Counted from the first letter of the stretch, positions 34,334 through 45,576 are shown. The stretch is DNA of 64,000 nucleotides from Talaromyces rugulosus (GCF_013368755.1 NC_049566.1:2852001-2916000); one strand, 5' to 3'. Translations and numbers: made by a program. The notes: generated by a model not told the origin, from the letters alone.

Positions 34334-34824
34334 ACAAGGGATTGTAATCGTATGTAGAATAGCTATATTCCGGAGAAAATAAATCAATTGATACCTAACT
34401 GTCGACTGTCTGTAGCGAGATTAATCGAATAGAGCCCGCTAAAAAAAAAGTTTAAGTAAATCTCGGTGCCGGAGGTCAAGTTCTCGGAACAATCGCCGAG
34501 GACAAGGAATGTGTGGTCTGAATCATTTGATAGCTTCCTCCGCCGAACACCGAATCTAATTTACTAGTCTCGAGTTTCTCCAGAATAATTTCGTTATATT
34601 GACCCCATGGGGTATAAGCTCGATGTCCCCCGCAAAAGTTATATAACCTGCAGCTGAGATCGATCTATCTGGGTTTTTTTTTTTTAATTTTCGTTGCAGT
34701 CTCAACTTGAAGAGGGGGGAATAAGTTTTATACATGCGACTTGGCAACGAATTCATGTGTCACAGCATATATAACATCCTTTTCTGTTCATCATTAATTG
34801 AATAATTGATCGACACGTTTCACA
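34334..34824. promoter_or_regulatory. Upstream region of the MFS transporter
   Basis: Contains CTCGGTGCCGGA at 34462-34473 (CGG-N2-CCG), followed by CTCGG and GCCGAG half sites at about 34493-34500, and a T-run near 34675. No gene was seen. Confidence 0.45.
34463..34472. promoter_or_regulatory. CGG-N2-CCG site TCGGTGCCGG
   Basis: Variant of the cluster palindrome, 353 bp before the MFS start. The CGG and CCG half sites and the spacing are conserved, and the flanks differ. Confidence 0.3.
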
Positions 34825-36635
34825 ATGTCCGCGTCGCCAGAAAAGACAGCGACAGAACATGTCGACTGCAGTGATGGTGGCAAGGACGAGAAGCCCGGGT
34901 CCAGCGAGATGGACTTGGAAAAAAAAGCCTTGTCCGGCACAGAGGAAGAAGGCATTGTTGAATACGACGAGTCCGAGACGAGGAAGATCTTGAAGAAAAT
35001 CGATTACAGACTTGTGCCGTTTTTATCGATTCTCTATCTGTAAGTTTTTCTCAGATGTCCTTACATTGGATTATGGATATAGCTAATCAGAATGGCAATA
35101 ACAAGAGCATCATTCCTAGACCGATCTAATCTCGCCAATGCGGAGATCGCTGGGATGGAGCAGGACCTTAATCTCCAGGGCCAGGACTACAACGTTGCGT
35201 TGACAATTTTCTTCGTTTCGTACGCGCTTTTGGAAGTGCCGAGCAACATCATTCTGAAGATGATGCGGCCTTCGCATTGGGTTGCTATCATGATGTTTGG
35301 GGTATGTACTTGAAAAACACCCTCTCTTTAAAAGCTTCCTCTAACCGTTATTTTGTGTTCATGTATAGTGGGGGCTCGTGATGACTCTAATGGGTATCGT
35401 CAAGTCATACGAAGGTCTTGTAGTTGCTCGATTCTTCCTGGGTGTTGCCGAAGCTGGCTTTTTCCCGGCTGCGTCGTATCTTCTAACGTTGTGGTAAGTC
35501 CCAACCTCTCTCAACTGTTAACCTTGAATCTCCGTTTCTGAGGCGTTTTTTCCAGGTATAAACGATATGAAATACAGAAAAGAATGGCCGTCTTCTACAC
35601 AGCCTGCTCCCTGGCTGGCGCCTTTAGCGGTCTTCTCGCATACGCAATTGAGAAGATGCAGGGCATCGCCGGGCTCAACGGATGGCAATGGATCTTCATC
35701 ATCGAGGGGCTGTACCCAGTCGTCTGTGCCGTATTTGTCTGGTTCCTACTGCCCGACCAGCCCGAAACCGCGAGCTTCTTGACTCAGCCGGAGCGGGATT
35801 TTGTGATTCATCGACTTTCTACCGAGACTGGCTCGGGGACAGGGAAAGTGACCAACTCGGATCGCATCCAATGGCGGCATATCAAGGACGCGTTTCTCGA
35901 ATGGAAGGTTTGGTTGGCCATGATTATTTATTCGGCGGTTAGTATCGGTATTTATGGCTTTACTTCGACTGTGCCTATTGCCGTGAAGCAGCTGGGGTAT
36001 TCTTCTGCTGATGCGCAGCTGATGACTATCCCGGTAAGAGCATCTCCTTTATTTTTTTTTAAAAGAAAAAGAAGATCTGACATGAGCAGGTATATGTTGC
36101 GGCCATGTGCGGTGTGCTTGTCTTTGCTTGGTGGTCCGACTACGTCCGAGAACGCAGCAGATTCATTCTCGCAGGTTTCGTAATCGCGTCCATCGGGTTC
36201 ATCGGCCAACTTGCCATTCCGCACACGCGACTGGAAGGCGTCACCTACTTCTTCCTCTTTCCCATCGCCATTGGGTTGTACTCTCCATATGTCTGTATTG
36301 TGTGCCTGGTGGCCAACAACCTGGCACCAAGCTCGAAACGAGCAGTCGGAATGGCACTGCTGGTGACAGTAGGCAACCTCGGCGGGATTTGCGGTAGTAA
36401 TATCTTCATGTCCAAGCAGGCGCCCAAGTACCCTGTTGGATATGGCGTGTGTTTGGGCGTGCTAGTCTGCTCGATGGCGGCGACGCTGGCGATGCGGTAT
36501 TTCCTCAAGAAGGAGAATCAAAGGCGAGATGATTTTATGGCTGGTAGGACCCTGGAGGAGGTTAGGGCTGAGTATACCGAGGAGGAGCTGCTTAACCTAG
36601 GAGACCGCAGTCCGTTTTTCCGGTACACATTGTGA
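34825..36635 (+). CDS. MFS transporter, anion:cation symporter (Dal5/Tna1-like) family
   Basis: Five exons (34825-35039, 35091-35301, 35369-35493, 35556-36033, 36090-36635), giving 524 residues, all joins in frame. A hydrophilic acidic N-terminus precedes ETRKILKKIDYRLVPFLSILYLMAITRASFLDRSNLANA, the usual opening of the allantoate/nicotinate permease family. About 12 hydrophobic segments follow, with ARFFLGVAEAGFFPAASYLLTLWYKRYEIQKR at helices 4-5 and a loop after helix 6 (LPDQPETASFLTQPERDF), both family hallmarks. It acts in the plasma membrane as a proton symporter of small organic anions. As the last gene of the accessory block it may import the substrate of the SDR/BVMO/hydrolase route or export a product. 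The family mostly imports, which favours catabolism. Confidence 0.92.
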
Positions 36636-37566
36636 TGTGTATTCCGCTGGGCCAAGATCTAGCGCCGAGTTAGCCTCCATAGTAATGGATATGGGCTATG
36701 AATAAATTGCAATTCACATGTGAAAGATTGAAGAGTATGGCAGAGTCATAGCGGGCGAGGATAAACAAATCAAGTTTACCGAGCTGATAGCTGCTTTCCT
36801 AATGTGGAAATAAAGGGCACGCCAACCAACAATTTGTTTCCGTAAGCGGTCAACACGGGAAAGAAAACCGGGTTCCGATGGGGAACAGGCGTCCAAAAAT
36901 GGGGTACGGTTGTATAAAGTAGCCACAAACTGGGTGGCAACTAGGACGAAAGTGAAAGGCCCCTGGACCCGATCGGTCGTAATCTCCACCGCGCAGAGCT
37001 CAAAGAGGACGTGGAGCATTGCAGCTTGTGGCTGGAGACACGTACATACCCCGAAAGACTCGTCTCAATAATCAAGCGGACTAGCCATGCCGCACAATAT
37101 GATATCATCTCTGGAGGGGTTACGAATACTGCACGGCTCCAAAGTTTAAGACTCTAAACAACACGAGTTGATTGAGTGTTGGTGATGGTGCGTTGTCATG
37201 TTGATCAGAAAAACGAGTTAGCTTGAACACCAGCCCCATATTAGGTTGCTTGCAATCTCGCCATGGTGCCGATCGAAGACTACGCCACAAAATAGAGAAC
37301 ACGATCGTCGATACGATGGGGTGCAAGACTGGGGGGTACGTATGTATGTACTACTAGCGAGTACCCACTATGCGAGCAGAGATTGCACGCAAAACCGTCA
37401 AAACGGAGTACTTTGTAGCTAGTGTACTTGATGGTGTGCTAGCGGGCAAGTGCTGTTCTCAGTGGCGAGTGTCATCATTGACTTTTTTTTCTTTTTCTTT
37501 TTCTTTTCCAACGGATTGAAAACGCGAAGTGGACGGGACAATTCCTTGAAACAACGTGGGACTGAG

Positions 37567-37588
37567 GATCACTGACGTCAAAGTGATC
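37567..37588. promoter_or_regulatory. CRE (TGACGTCA) inside a larger inverted repeat
   Basis: The arms GATCACT and AGTGATC flank a TGACGTCA core at 37573-37580. TGACGTCA is the classical site of CREB/ATF bZIP factors such as fungal AtfA. About 760 bp upstream of the HAM1-like start. Confidence 0.4.
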
Positions 37589-37938
37589 GTTTGGCGTAGG
37601 ACGATGATGGTGATAATGATGATCGCATCAAGAGATTGGACGGGAGTTCTCGATCGGAGCTAGCATTCGGCGCCAAGGCTGCTTAAGCTCGTTCTTGGCA
37701 ATGATCGGCTGTTGCTTTTTCCACCTCCGTCAATAATACTTGGGCGCGCCCCTAGCAACCAGGCATTCGATATCGTCGATATCGTCGTTCGCAAGACGGT
37801 TCAAAGAGGGAGAAAAAGGGACAATGAAGGAGGAGCGTAAAAAGACAGTCGCAAGGGCTGTTGTCGCGGCAGGAGCGCAGGTCCGGCGCAGGCGAGCTCC
37901 TTCCCTCGCAGCATCGATGATTCGGGCAGACGACAGCG

Positions 37939-37946
37939 TGACGTCA
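37939..37946. promoter_or_regulatory. Second CRE site TGACGTCA
   Basis: Exact 8-bp CRE palindrome about 400 bp upstream of the HAM1-like ATG, in a GC-rich context (gcgTGACGTCAcgg). Confidence 0.4.
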
Positions 37947-38341
37947 CGGACAAACCCTAAACGGCAGGAACGAACAGCTCAGGCATGTTTCTTGCGACAG
38001 CAGCAAGCACGTATTATTCGTCCTGTAGCTCGTTAACTACCTAGCTAAACCTCGTACCGTACTGTCACACTGTTACCCATTGATTATTACCAGCCGATAG
38101 GACGCGCACCTGCTCGCCATAAGAAGCCCGGGCTCCCCTTGCCCCATTGAAGCTCTCCCCCCTTCCTCTGCCACATTCTTCCTCCATTCTTCTTGTGATA
38201 CCCCAGTTACGCTGCTGAAGGAAGTTTTTTGCTTCGAAAAAAAAAAAAGGAAAACACGGTTGTTGAATCCAATCGCCTCTGATACTTAATCTTAATCTCT
38301 ATTTTCCGTTCATTACCTGTGTTTACACCACACCCGCCGTC

Positions 38342-41300
38342 ATGGGTAACAAAGCTGTGAATCATCCAATGGACCCCAAGAAGCGGGATGCTGTATGCTT
38401 CTTCTGTCGGAATCGGTCTCCGGGTGCGTAAAAAGCTGACAGAAAACACAGGATATTGATACCAAATTGCAATTCTACGGCATCTACAGTGGTAAGTTGC
38501 CGGGCGCAGGGATATAGTCATGGTACACGATCGCTGACAATGTCCGACAGCTTTTGCCAATGGCAAGCTCCCAACCGTATGTTCTTGGCTAGAATGACAA
38601 CATAGTACGGCATTGACCTGATCACTCAAACAGAACAAGCAATGCGACGTTGCTTTGAACAGCGCCGCCAACTCCAAGTGGTTGACTTCCCCCTCGAGCG
38701 AGTTGTCCGATGAAGGGAAAACTCTGGTGAAGGACTTGCGCAATATCATTGAGCAGTCTAAAAACCTCTTCCTGTCCAAGAACGAAGGAGAGCTGTTGCA
38801 GGAATTCATCTGGGAAGCCCAGCACATCAGCGGCGAAGACTTCCAAAAATTATCCTCACCGGTCAACAAGGATGCTGCCCAGCAGGATGCCAACAAGGCT
38901 GCCGAGGGCTTCAAGACTCTCGGTACCCTGCTGATTACGAACGGCGAATTCCGCAAGCTCCGTATGTTTCCTTACTCCCACCAGCCGATAAACCCGTGCT
39001 AAGTTTCTTTAATAGTTAGCGATGCCGTGGTTCTCCTCCGCGACATTGCCGGCGATGCCGCATCCAACGCCGCCACCAAACTCAAGCCCGATGAGGATAC
39101 CCTTGCCCAGATTGATCAACCAGCTCAGGACAATGTCTGGCATGACAAGCCCAACCTTTCCAAAGATCAGATCAAGAACCAACTGCGTGAACAAACCCAG
39201 AAGTACAAGTTTGCCGTTCGTCTCGCCCAACCTCGCTAGTTGACATTGTAGATACTAACTTGACCCAGAACAAGGAAGATGTTGAGGCCGCTATTAACGA
39301 AGGCGCCAATGCCGCAACCGGAGGAAAAGACGAAGTTGCAGCTTCCGACCTTGATTCCCAGGCCGGTGCTTCTGCAATCGCCCAAAGCCTTCAGCAAAGT
39401 GCCGACAAGAAAATCTCCCCCGAGGACAAGGAGAAGGCCCAGAAGACAGCCGACGAGGCCAAGGGTACTGCCAATGAATATGCTCGTCGCACCAAGGAAT
39501 TCCTTGCCAAGAAGTTGCCAAAAGAACGCCGTGATCAAGTTGTGTGGCGTCTGAAGAAGATGATTGTTGAAATCCAGGGACACTCGGACTGTATGACCTT
39601 TACCCTTTCGCCTGTCATTCACTATCTAATAATTTCACAGACCAGCAAGCCATCGAGACCCTTCTTACCCTAGCCGAAACATACGCCGGTCACGGAAAGA
39701 GCGTAACCCAGCAGGGCTCGCAGAGCGCAAAAGGTGCCCGACAGGATACGAATTTGAAGCAAGCAGAGACTAACTTGAGGGTATGATAGGATTTCTACAG
39801 GGAAAAAAGAATATGCTGACGCAATTCAAGACATTAATCGAGCGGTTTGCTAACAGCACATCGACCGATGACCTCTTTGATTCGCTCAACACTATCTACC
39901 GCGATGCCGATCAAGATCCCCGTCTAAAAGAATGGTTCACGAATGTCGACACCTACATCCGGTGGGTGTTTCTAGTCTTTTAATCTCTTCATGTTCTTTA
40001 CTAACCAGTGATAGACAATGCTTGCGCGAGCAAGGTTTTGTTTTGCAGGATGCTGCCACGACCCAGTGGAACAAACTCTACGATGAAGGCCGCTTTTTGT
40101 TGCGTGACCGCTACAGAAACCACACCGACCGCATTGTTGATGAGATCAAGTTTTTGGCTAACCAATTTGATGAGGATCCTCAAAACAAAGCATTCCGTCA
40201 ATCATTGGAGAAGCTGTTCAAGGATCTGGGCCAGGACCAGAACGGCAAGCCTGTTTTCAAGCCTCATCTCATCAAGGATATTACCAATATTATAATCCCC
40301 GAGATCTTCCAGTCTGCCCGTTACATTCCTATTCCCAGAATCGAAGTCTCGGATCCCGCTGTGGACATGGTAAGTTATTGCTACCAGATCGGCTTATTCA
40401 ACGACTAATTGTGTCTAGGTCATTGAAAACCTGGTCATCGAGAGCGACAACTTGATGCCTAATGTTGTAGAACTTAGCACCGACAACTTCTGGCGTTGGG
40501 GCCGCAAGAAGATCAACAGCATAGATGACCACAAGGTTTGATTCCTTCCCGTCGACTGTAGTTGCGTCCCTTTACTAACTCTAGGATAGTTTATGATTTC
40601 CGCTTCTGGCATTCAGGCCGATATCAGAGATGTTAGCTACTATCTCAAGAAGAAGCAGGGATTCCCCTCCATCTCTGACACTGGTGTCATGGATCTCTTC
40701 CTCGGCGGCGAGGGATTCAGCTTCAAACTCGCTGCTTCCAAAGCCCAGAAATCTGACAAAGCTCACATCTTCAAGGTGGACAATGTCAGCGTCAACGTGA
40801 AGAACCTGAACATCAAGCTGAAGAAGTCGAAGCACAAGCTGCTTTTCAACATCTTCAAGCCGACTCTGTTCAATGTTGTCCGGCCTGCTGTCCAGAAGAT
40901 CTTGGAGAAGCAAATCAAGGAGGCCTTTGTCAAGGCCGATGCATTTGCCTACCAAGTGCAGACCGAAGCCCAGCGCGCTCAAGAGGCCGCCCGGGACGAT
41001 CCCGAGAATTCTGCCAACATCTTCTCGCGATACGCCGACGCTACACGTCAAATTCTTACCGAGAAGAAGAAGCAAGCCGAGGGTACTCCCAAGCGCGACA
41101 CCACCGTCCAGGTGGCAATGACACACCAGGACGCCATCTTCAAGGACATCAAGCTGCCTGGCAATGTCACCAACAAGGCAACCGAATACAAGGAGAAGTC
41201 TGCCCAGGGCGACCGGTGGCACTCCTCAGTGTTTGACTGGGGTAAGGCTGCACCATCGAAGAGCTTGCCCAAGGCTGGCGATATTACTCGCAAGCCTCAC

Positions 41301-41483
41301 ACCACCGCTGACAGCACTCTACGAAACACCACTCAGACCAATGGTGCCGGTGCCAATGGCCACGTCTTGGGAACAAACGGAGCCACCAATGGCAACTTCA
41401 AAAAGGAGGTTGACCGCGCTTTTGACACCAACGGCGTCCCGGTCAGCGTTAACGTCCCGGTCGCCACCAATCTTACTGTGTAA
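38342..41483 (+). CDS. HAM1-like (DUF5923/DUF4449) fungal protein
   Basis: Eleven exons: 38342-38392, 38452-38491, 38551-38576 (26 nt), 38634-38961, 39016-39215, 39269-39590, 39641-39780, 39831-39961, 40015-40369, 40419-40535 and 40590-41483. This gives 867 residues with every join in frame. It matches the conserved fungal HAM1-like family, with its N-terminal helical part (NSKWLTSPSSELSDEGKTLVKDLRNIIEQSKN) and C-terminal DUF4449 part (GIQADIRDVSYYLKKKQGFPSISDTGVMDLFLGGEGFSFK). The central block IPIPRIEVSDPAVDMVIENLVIESDNLMPN and the amphipathic beta pattern suggest a lipid-binding tubular (TULIP-like) fold, which is an inference. Several Ala/Gln-rich helical repeats lie at residues about 200-300. 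Biochemical function is not established. A donor at AA|GTTTGCC is an alternative end for exon 5. Confidence 0.87.
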
Positions 41484-42048
41484 ACTGCAAGTCTAATCAC
41501 TTGTGCTATATAAGATTGGATTTTTGTATCGTTTTTTCTGGTTTTTGTTGATTTACGAACTGCGGTTCAGTTGAATATCCCTGGCACGTTCTAATGGAGT
41601 GGTACTGATGTAATGGACGTGGAGTAATACCTCTGTAAGAATATTGGTGGAATGTCGGTTTCAATCTTTTAACTATTTCTTCCTAATATAACATCTATCC
41701 TTGTGGTCTGATCTAACTGAAAACTAAATACGAGGGGTCAATAAATATTGAATAATAGATTGGCTGTCAATTTTCAATAGTAGGAGTAGATCGATAAATT
41801 TGTTGGGGCGCCAGACGACCCTTGCGTTAGTTAGCTCCTGCTGGGCCGAGTCGTCTCACATGCGCACCCGCCGAGTCTTGTCGACCCATCTGTTTGTGTT
41901 TGTGTTTTTGTTTTTGCAGCAACGTCGCTCCTTTTCTTTTCCTTTATAAAGAGATTGTGTATGTGCCTCAACACTGCTTATGACCGACATCCCGACTGAC
42001 CCGATTCCTGATTCCCAGTTTCTTTTTTCGATCGATTGACTGCCCGAC
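41484..42048. other. Intergenic HAM1-like / PHS1
   Basis: The 3' UTR of the HAM1-like gene followed by the PHS1 promoter. The latter has a T- and GT-rich stretch at about 41,890-41,920 and a short leader. No gene was seen. Confidence 0.55.
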
Positions 42049-42914
42049 ATGCCCGCCAAAAAAGCCACCACGAAGCCGCCTGGTCCTGCAGGCAAAAAGC
42101 CAGCAGCCTCTGGGCTAACACGCATCTACCTGTTCCTCTACAACCTCGTCAGCCTGGGATTATGGGGATCCTGCACCCTGCGCGCCGCGCTGCTCATCCC
42201 GCAACACCTAGAGCAACACGGCACACTCTCCGCAATCTTTGCGCAGGCTTTCCCTCTACTTGCGCTCACGCAGTCGCTCGCCGCGCTCGAAGTCGTGCAC
42301 TCGTTGGTCGGTCTTGTGCGTGCCCCCGTCATGACGACTGCGATGCAGGTGGCATCCCGGTTTTTGGTGGTTTGGGGCGTTATGTTTGCGTTCCATGAGG
42401 GTTCGGAGTATGTGCCCCGTGGTGCTGGTATTCTGGGTGCTGCGGGGCCAGACACTCAGTACGGGGATTATGGGTTTTTGGGGTGTATGTTTGCTTGGGG
42501 TATTACCGAGTGTATTCGATATGGGTTCTTCGCTATGCAGTTGGCTGGTGTTGGTGTTCCTGGATTCTGGCTGTGGCTTCGGTTCGTTCTTTTTTTTTTT
42601 TTCTTGTCTTTTGCTTCTTCTCGGACTAATTGTGGTTTTTGCAGCTACAACACCTTCTTCGTCCTCTATCCTATTGGAATCTCGTCTGAGTGTGCACTCA
42701 TGTACCTTGGCCTGGAACCCGCTGCTCAGTATGTGAGTGAGTACTATCAGTGGTTTCTGATCGCCATGTTGGGGGTTTATGTCCCGGGTAAGCAGTCCAT
42801 CCTTTTATCTTCATAACGAAAATACTAATGCATTGTATAGGAAGCTACGTTCTCTACACTCACATGATGACACAGAGACGAAAGGTGATGCGTGGGAAGA
42901 GCCGTGTTGATTAG
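42049..42914 (+). CDS. phs1: Very-long-chain (3R)-3-hydroxyacyl-CoA dehydratase (PHS1/HACD)
   Basis: Three exons: 42049-42581, 42645-42787 and 42841-42914, giving 249 residues. PHS1 is the third enzyme of the ER fatty-acid elongation cycle, removing water from 3-hydroxyacyl-CoA to supply very-long-chain fatty acids for sphingolipids. A basic N-terminus leads into the LTRIYLFLYNLVSLGLWG helix, LEVVHSLVGLVRAPVMTTAMQVASR, TECIRYGFFAMQL and WLRYNTFFVLYPIGISSE. In the last two, the catalytic Tyr and Glu of the family (Y in RYNTFFVLYP, E in GISSE) are present. Six or so hydrophobic helices are visible. The C-terminus is basic (RRKVMRGKSRVD) and includes Lys/Arg residues of ER-retrieval type. The first intron has a 12-T run. 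Confidence 0.95.
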
Positions 42915-43001
42915 ATTCTGCAAGAGCACGAATGCACGAGTGTGTATTATTTAGTAGCCGCTACTCTTAAGAGAACTTTTTTTTTTTATAAAAAATTATA
43001 A

Positions 43002-44377
43002 TTATAATTCCCGCATGATATCTCTGACGGCTTTTGCTGCAAATGCTTTGCGTTGGGCTTCGGGCAGATCTGCCGACATGTCTGTTTCTGTTAATATTTT
43101 TTTTTCCAAAATTTACTTCAAAATGGCTAGGGCATACCTTTGATCGACCTCATTCTCATCATCAAGGCTTCGAGATCGTCGACTTGCAGCTCTGAATCAC
43201 CGCCGTCATTATCATTATTGTCATCGTCATCATAATCGTTGTCATTGCCGTTATTGTTGATAGCAAATCGTAATCCCATCATCTCTCGCTCCAATTGCCC
43301 AACTTCCACTCCAAGCCCGTCGTCGCCCATATCAGCGAGGAATTTTTCCGTGTCAGCATCATTATCGTCGTCTTCGTCTGCAGAAGGAGACCCCCATTCC
43401 AGCGCTGACAAAACTTCTTTGATGCGCGGCAAGCCTTGCAACTCGCCAAACTCGTTTCTCGCCGTCGGATTTGTTTCGGGGCTTGCTGGATCCCACAAGA
43501 TGACTTCGAAGCCGATAATGTCCATTTCATAGAGTGTGTCCTCCCACCATGCAGCACTAAAGAGCTCCACCTGCTCTGGCTGGTAACCATTGTCATCTTG
43601 TGTCTCTCTTGCTGGTTTGCCAGTTGTGTTGCTGTTGTCATTGAGCAACACTAATAACCCGGGAACCTCGCCCATTCCGCCATCCCTCTCTTCCTCTGTT
43701 TTTTGTTTGACCTCGTTGATAATGCGGACTGTGTTTTTGATTATTTGCGCGTGTTTGTTGTTTTCATTCTTCTCGGTTTCTGGCGAATGGTTATTATATG
43801 CTTCTGCCGGAATCGCTTTGCTCGGCGCAACAGGGTTGCGTGCGCAGACGAGCAATGCCCCGATTGCGTCACGCACGACCTGGGCTTCGTCGGAGAGGAA
43901 TTCGGTTTTCCACTGTCCTTTTTCTTCTTCTTCTTCTTCTTCTTCTTTTTCTGTGGTTTCTGTGGTTTCTACGGACGGCGGCGAGACAATCTCATCGACC
44001 CAGATGGGTACATCGGCAGTGTAGTACCGCGTTTCAATGCGTAGCGGGGCATGTGTTGTGTATCCTGCAAAGGATGTTTTTGTTTTTCTTTCGTTTTTGT
44101 TGTTGTTATTGTTGTTGGTATCGGTTTCTACAGACTCGATAGGGATTTCGTGTTGTAGATTGTCTTCATTGATGGATTCGCCGGTCAGTGCGGATAGCAG
44201 CGGGGGGATCGTGGTAACGGGGTCTATCGTGGGCACTGCATTTGCAGCTGGAGCTTTATCTGCAGCTGTATATGTGTCTGTAGTCGTAGCTGTACTTGCA
44301 GCAGTACCTGCAGCAGTGGTAGGCGTGAGAATGAGCAGACGACGCGGATTCGAGATTGTTTTGGGTTTGGAATCCAT
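43002..44377 (-). CDS. Alpha/gamma-adaptin-binding protein p34 / Irc6-like
   Basis: Two exons: 44377-43138 and 43087-43002, giving 441 residues. The conserved N-terminal pattern ISNPRRLLILTP ... LLSALTGESIN ... FAGYTTHAPLRIETRYYTADVPIWVDEIV and LSDEAQVVRDAIGALLVCARNP matches fungal p34/Irc6-type proteins. Family members have a degenerate GTPase-like fold and bind clathrin adaptor complexes in vesicle traffic. The second exon adds the C-terminal DLPEAQRKAFAAKAVRDIM, also typical of the family, so the spliced model is preferred over the shorter read-through ending in KGMP. Long acidic (nine Glu) and Asn/Asp runs interrupt the core. The ATG at 44377 is used because the open frame upstream has only a TTG. 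It is convergent with PHS1, only 87 bp away. Confidence 0.85.
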
Positions 44378-44910
44378 CTTTTCCCCTCTGTCTTCTCCTG
44401 GTCCGGCAGGAGGGTATCGTTTCGTATAGAACAATTCGAGAATAATGATATGGTGTTAGCTTCTGCTCGTTGAGTTGATGTTTTGCAGAGTCGGAGAAGA
44501 AATCGGGGGAATGGTTGATGAAGAAATTACGTGGAAATGAATGGTTATAGTGGCTGCGGGGTACCTATATCTCCGCGCGGAGCTCCGGCGCATTCTTTAT
44601 TAATATCTTGACGCCAGAGCGTTGGCGATTAATTTTTAACATTATACATGACTTGGACAGCAGAAGGAATTTACATTGATAACCCAGACTGATTTATATC
44701 ATTCTATCCCAGCCATGCCTTTTTTCTAGTCTTGCGACAAGGGAAAAAAAAAACCGCAATCGACATGACTTTTATTACACAGCTTTCAAAAAATGACAGA
44801 CACAACAGTATCATCGGATTGTTCAGGTACGTATTCGTAGATCGGCAGTCGATAATCAACAGACCAACACCATTAAAAACAAACAGCAAGAAACAAAAAC
44901 AAAACAAAAT
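44378..44910. other. Upstream of p34 and 3' side of SmD3
   Basis: Both flanking genes are on the minus strand. The region holds the p34 promoter, including a GC-rich inverted motif (ccgcgcgg near 44573), and the SmD3 3' UTR with A-runs. No gene was seen. Confidence 0.5.
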
Positions 44911-45576
44911 CTAACCCCGTCGCTGTCCACGAGCCCTGTTGACAGTAGCTTTACCACGCGCCAAACCAACACCGCGACCACGCTGGCCACGGGAACGGAA
45001 CATGGGAGCATTCCTAGAGAAGAAAAAAAATAGGAGTCAGTATTCAACATCTATAGGCACCCTTCGTAGTGTAGAAGTGAGAGGCGGGGAGGGGAGGATG
45101 TCTACCTCAGCATATCCGGCACAATAAAGAATCGCACGTGGCTACCACGAATGTAAACCTGATCCAAATGCGACACGCGGCCGTCGCGCGCGGTGACTGT
45201 GATATCTTTGAGTTGGACGTTCATATTATCCTCGGCTGGGAGAAGATGTCAGCGCGTTCTTCGCTTTTTGAGAGGGGGGGGGGGGGGGGGGGGGGGGGGG
45301 GTTCCGTCATGTCCTATCCAGAGCGTTCGATCCCTAGGATGTATAGACAAGGCAACTCATCAGAGACTGAAAAAACGCACCTTCGAGCAGTTTTCCTCGG
45401 TACACCTGACCCGACGTAATCTCTAGCGTAACGACATGGCCCTGCACGAGTTAAGCTAGTTAGCCAATGTTCTTTAGATCTTCAAGTCCAACGACAAAGG
45501 GAAAAAAAGAAAATTGTACCTGTGCTTCGTTCAACAATTTGATCGGAATGCCGATCGTGCTCGTCAATTTGCCCAT
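44911..45576 (-). CDS. smd3: Small nuclear ribonucleoprotein Sm D3
   Basis: Four exons: 45576-45520, 45441-45381, 45235-45106 and 45013-44911, giving 116 residues. The Sm1 motif ([37 protein letters not shown]) and Sm2 motif ([21 protein letters not shown]) are intact, with the RNA-binding NMN and RG residues. The RG-rich tail ([23 protein letters not shown]) is a site of arginine methylation in this family. SmD3 is part of the heptameric ring on U1, U2, U4 and U5 snRNAs in the spliceosome. The gene is easily overlooked because no exon is longer than 130 nt. Intron 2 contains a run of 28 G on the plus strand, so its transcript carries poly-C. All joins are in frame. Confidence 0.94.
45274..45301. 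repeat. Homopolymer run of 28 G inside SmD3 intron 2
   Basis: Uninterrupted G tract on the plus strand (poly-C in the SmD3 pre-mRNA). Length may be unreliable in assembly. Confidence 0.9.

Larger units (their letters stand above)
36636..38341. promoter_or_regulatory. 1.7-kb upstream region of the HAM1-like gene
   Basis: It starts with the MFS 3' region. Two exact TGACGTCA sites (37573-37580, 37939-37946), an AscI-like GGCGCGCC palindrome and repeated CGATATCGT near 37768-37786 occur on the way to the HAM1-like start. A small open frame (37740-38036) has no family and probably lies in the 5' leader. Confidence 0.5.

Noticed and set aside
37740..38036. 98-codon plus-strand open frame
   Set aside because: Basic low-complexity product in the promoter/leader of the HAM1-like gene, with no family.
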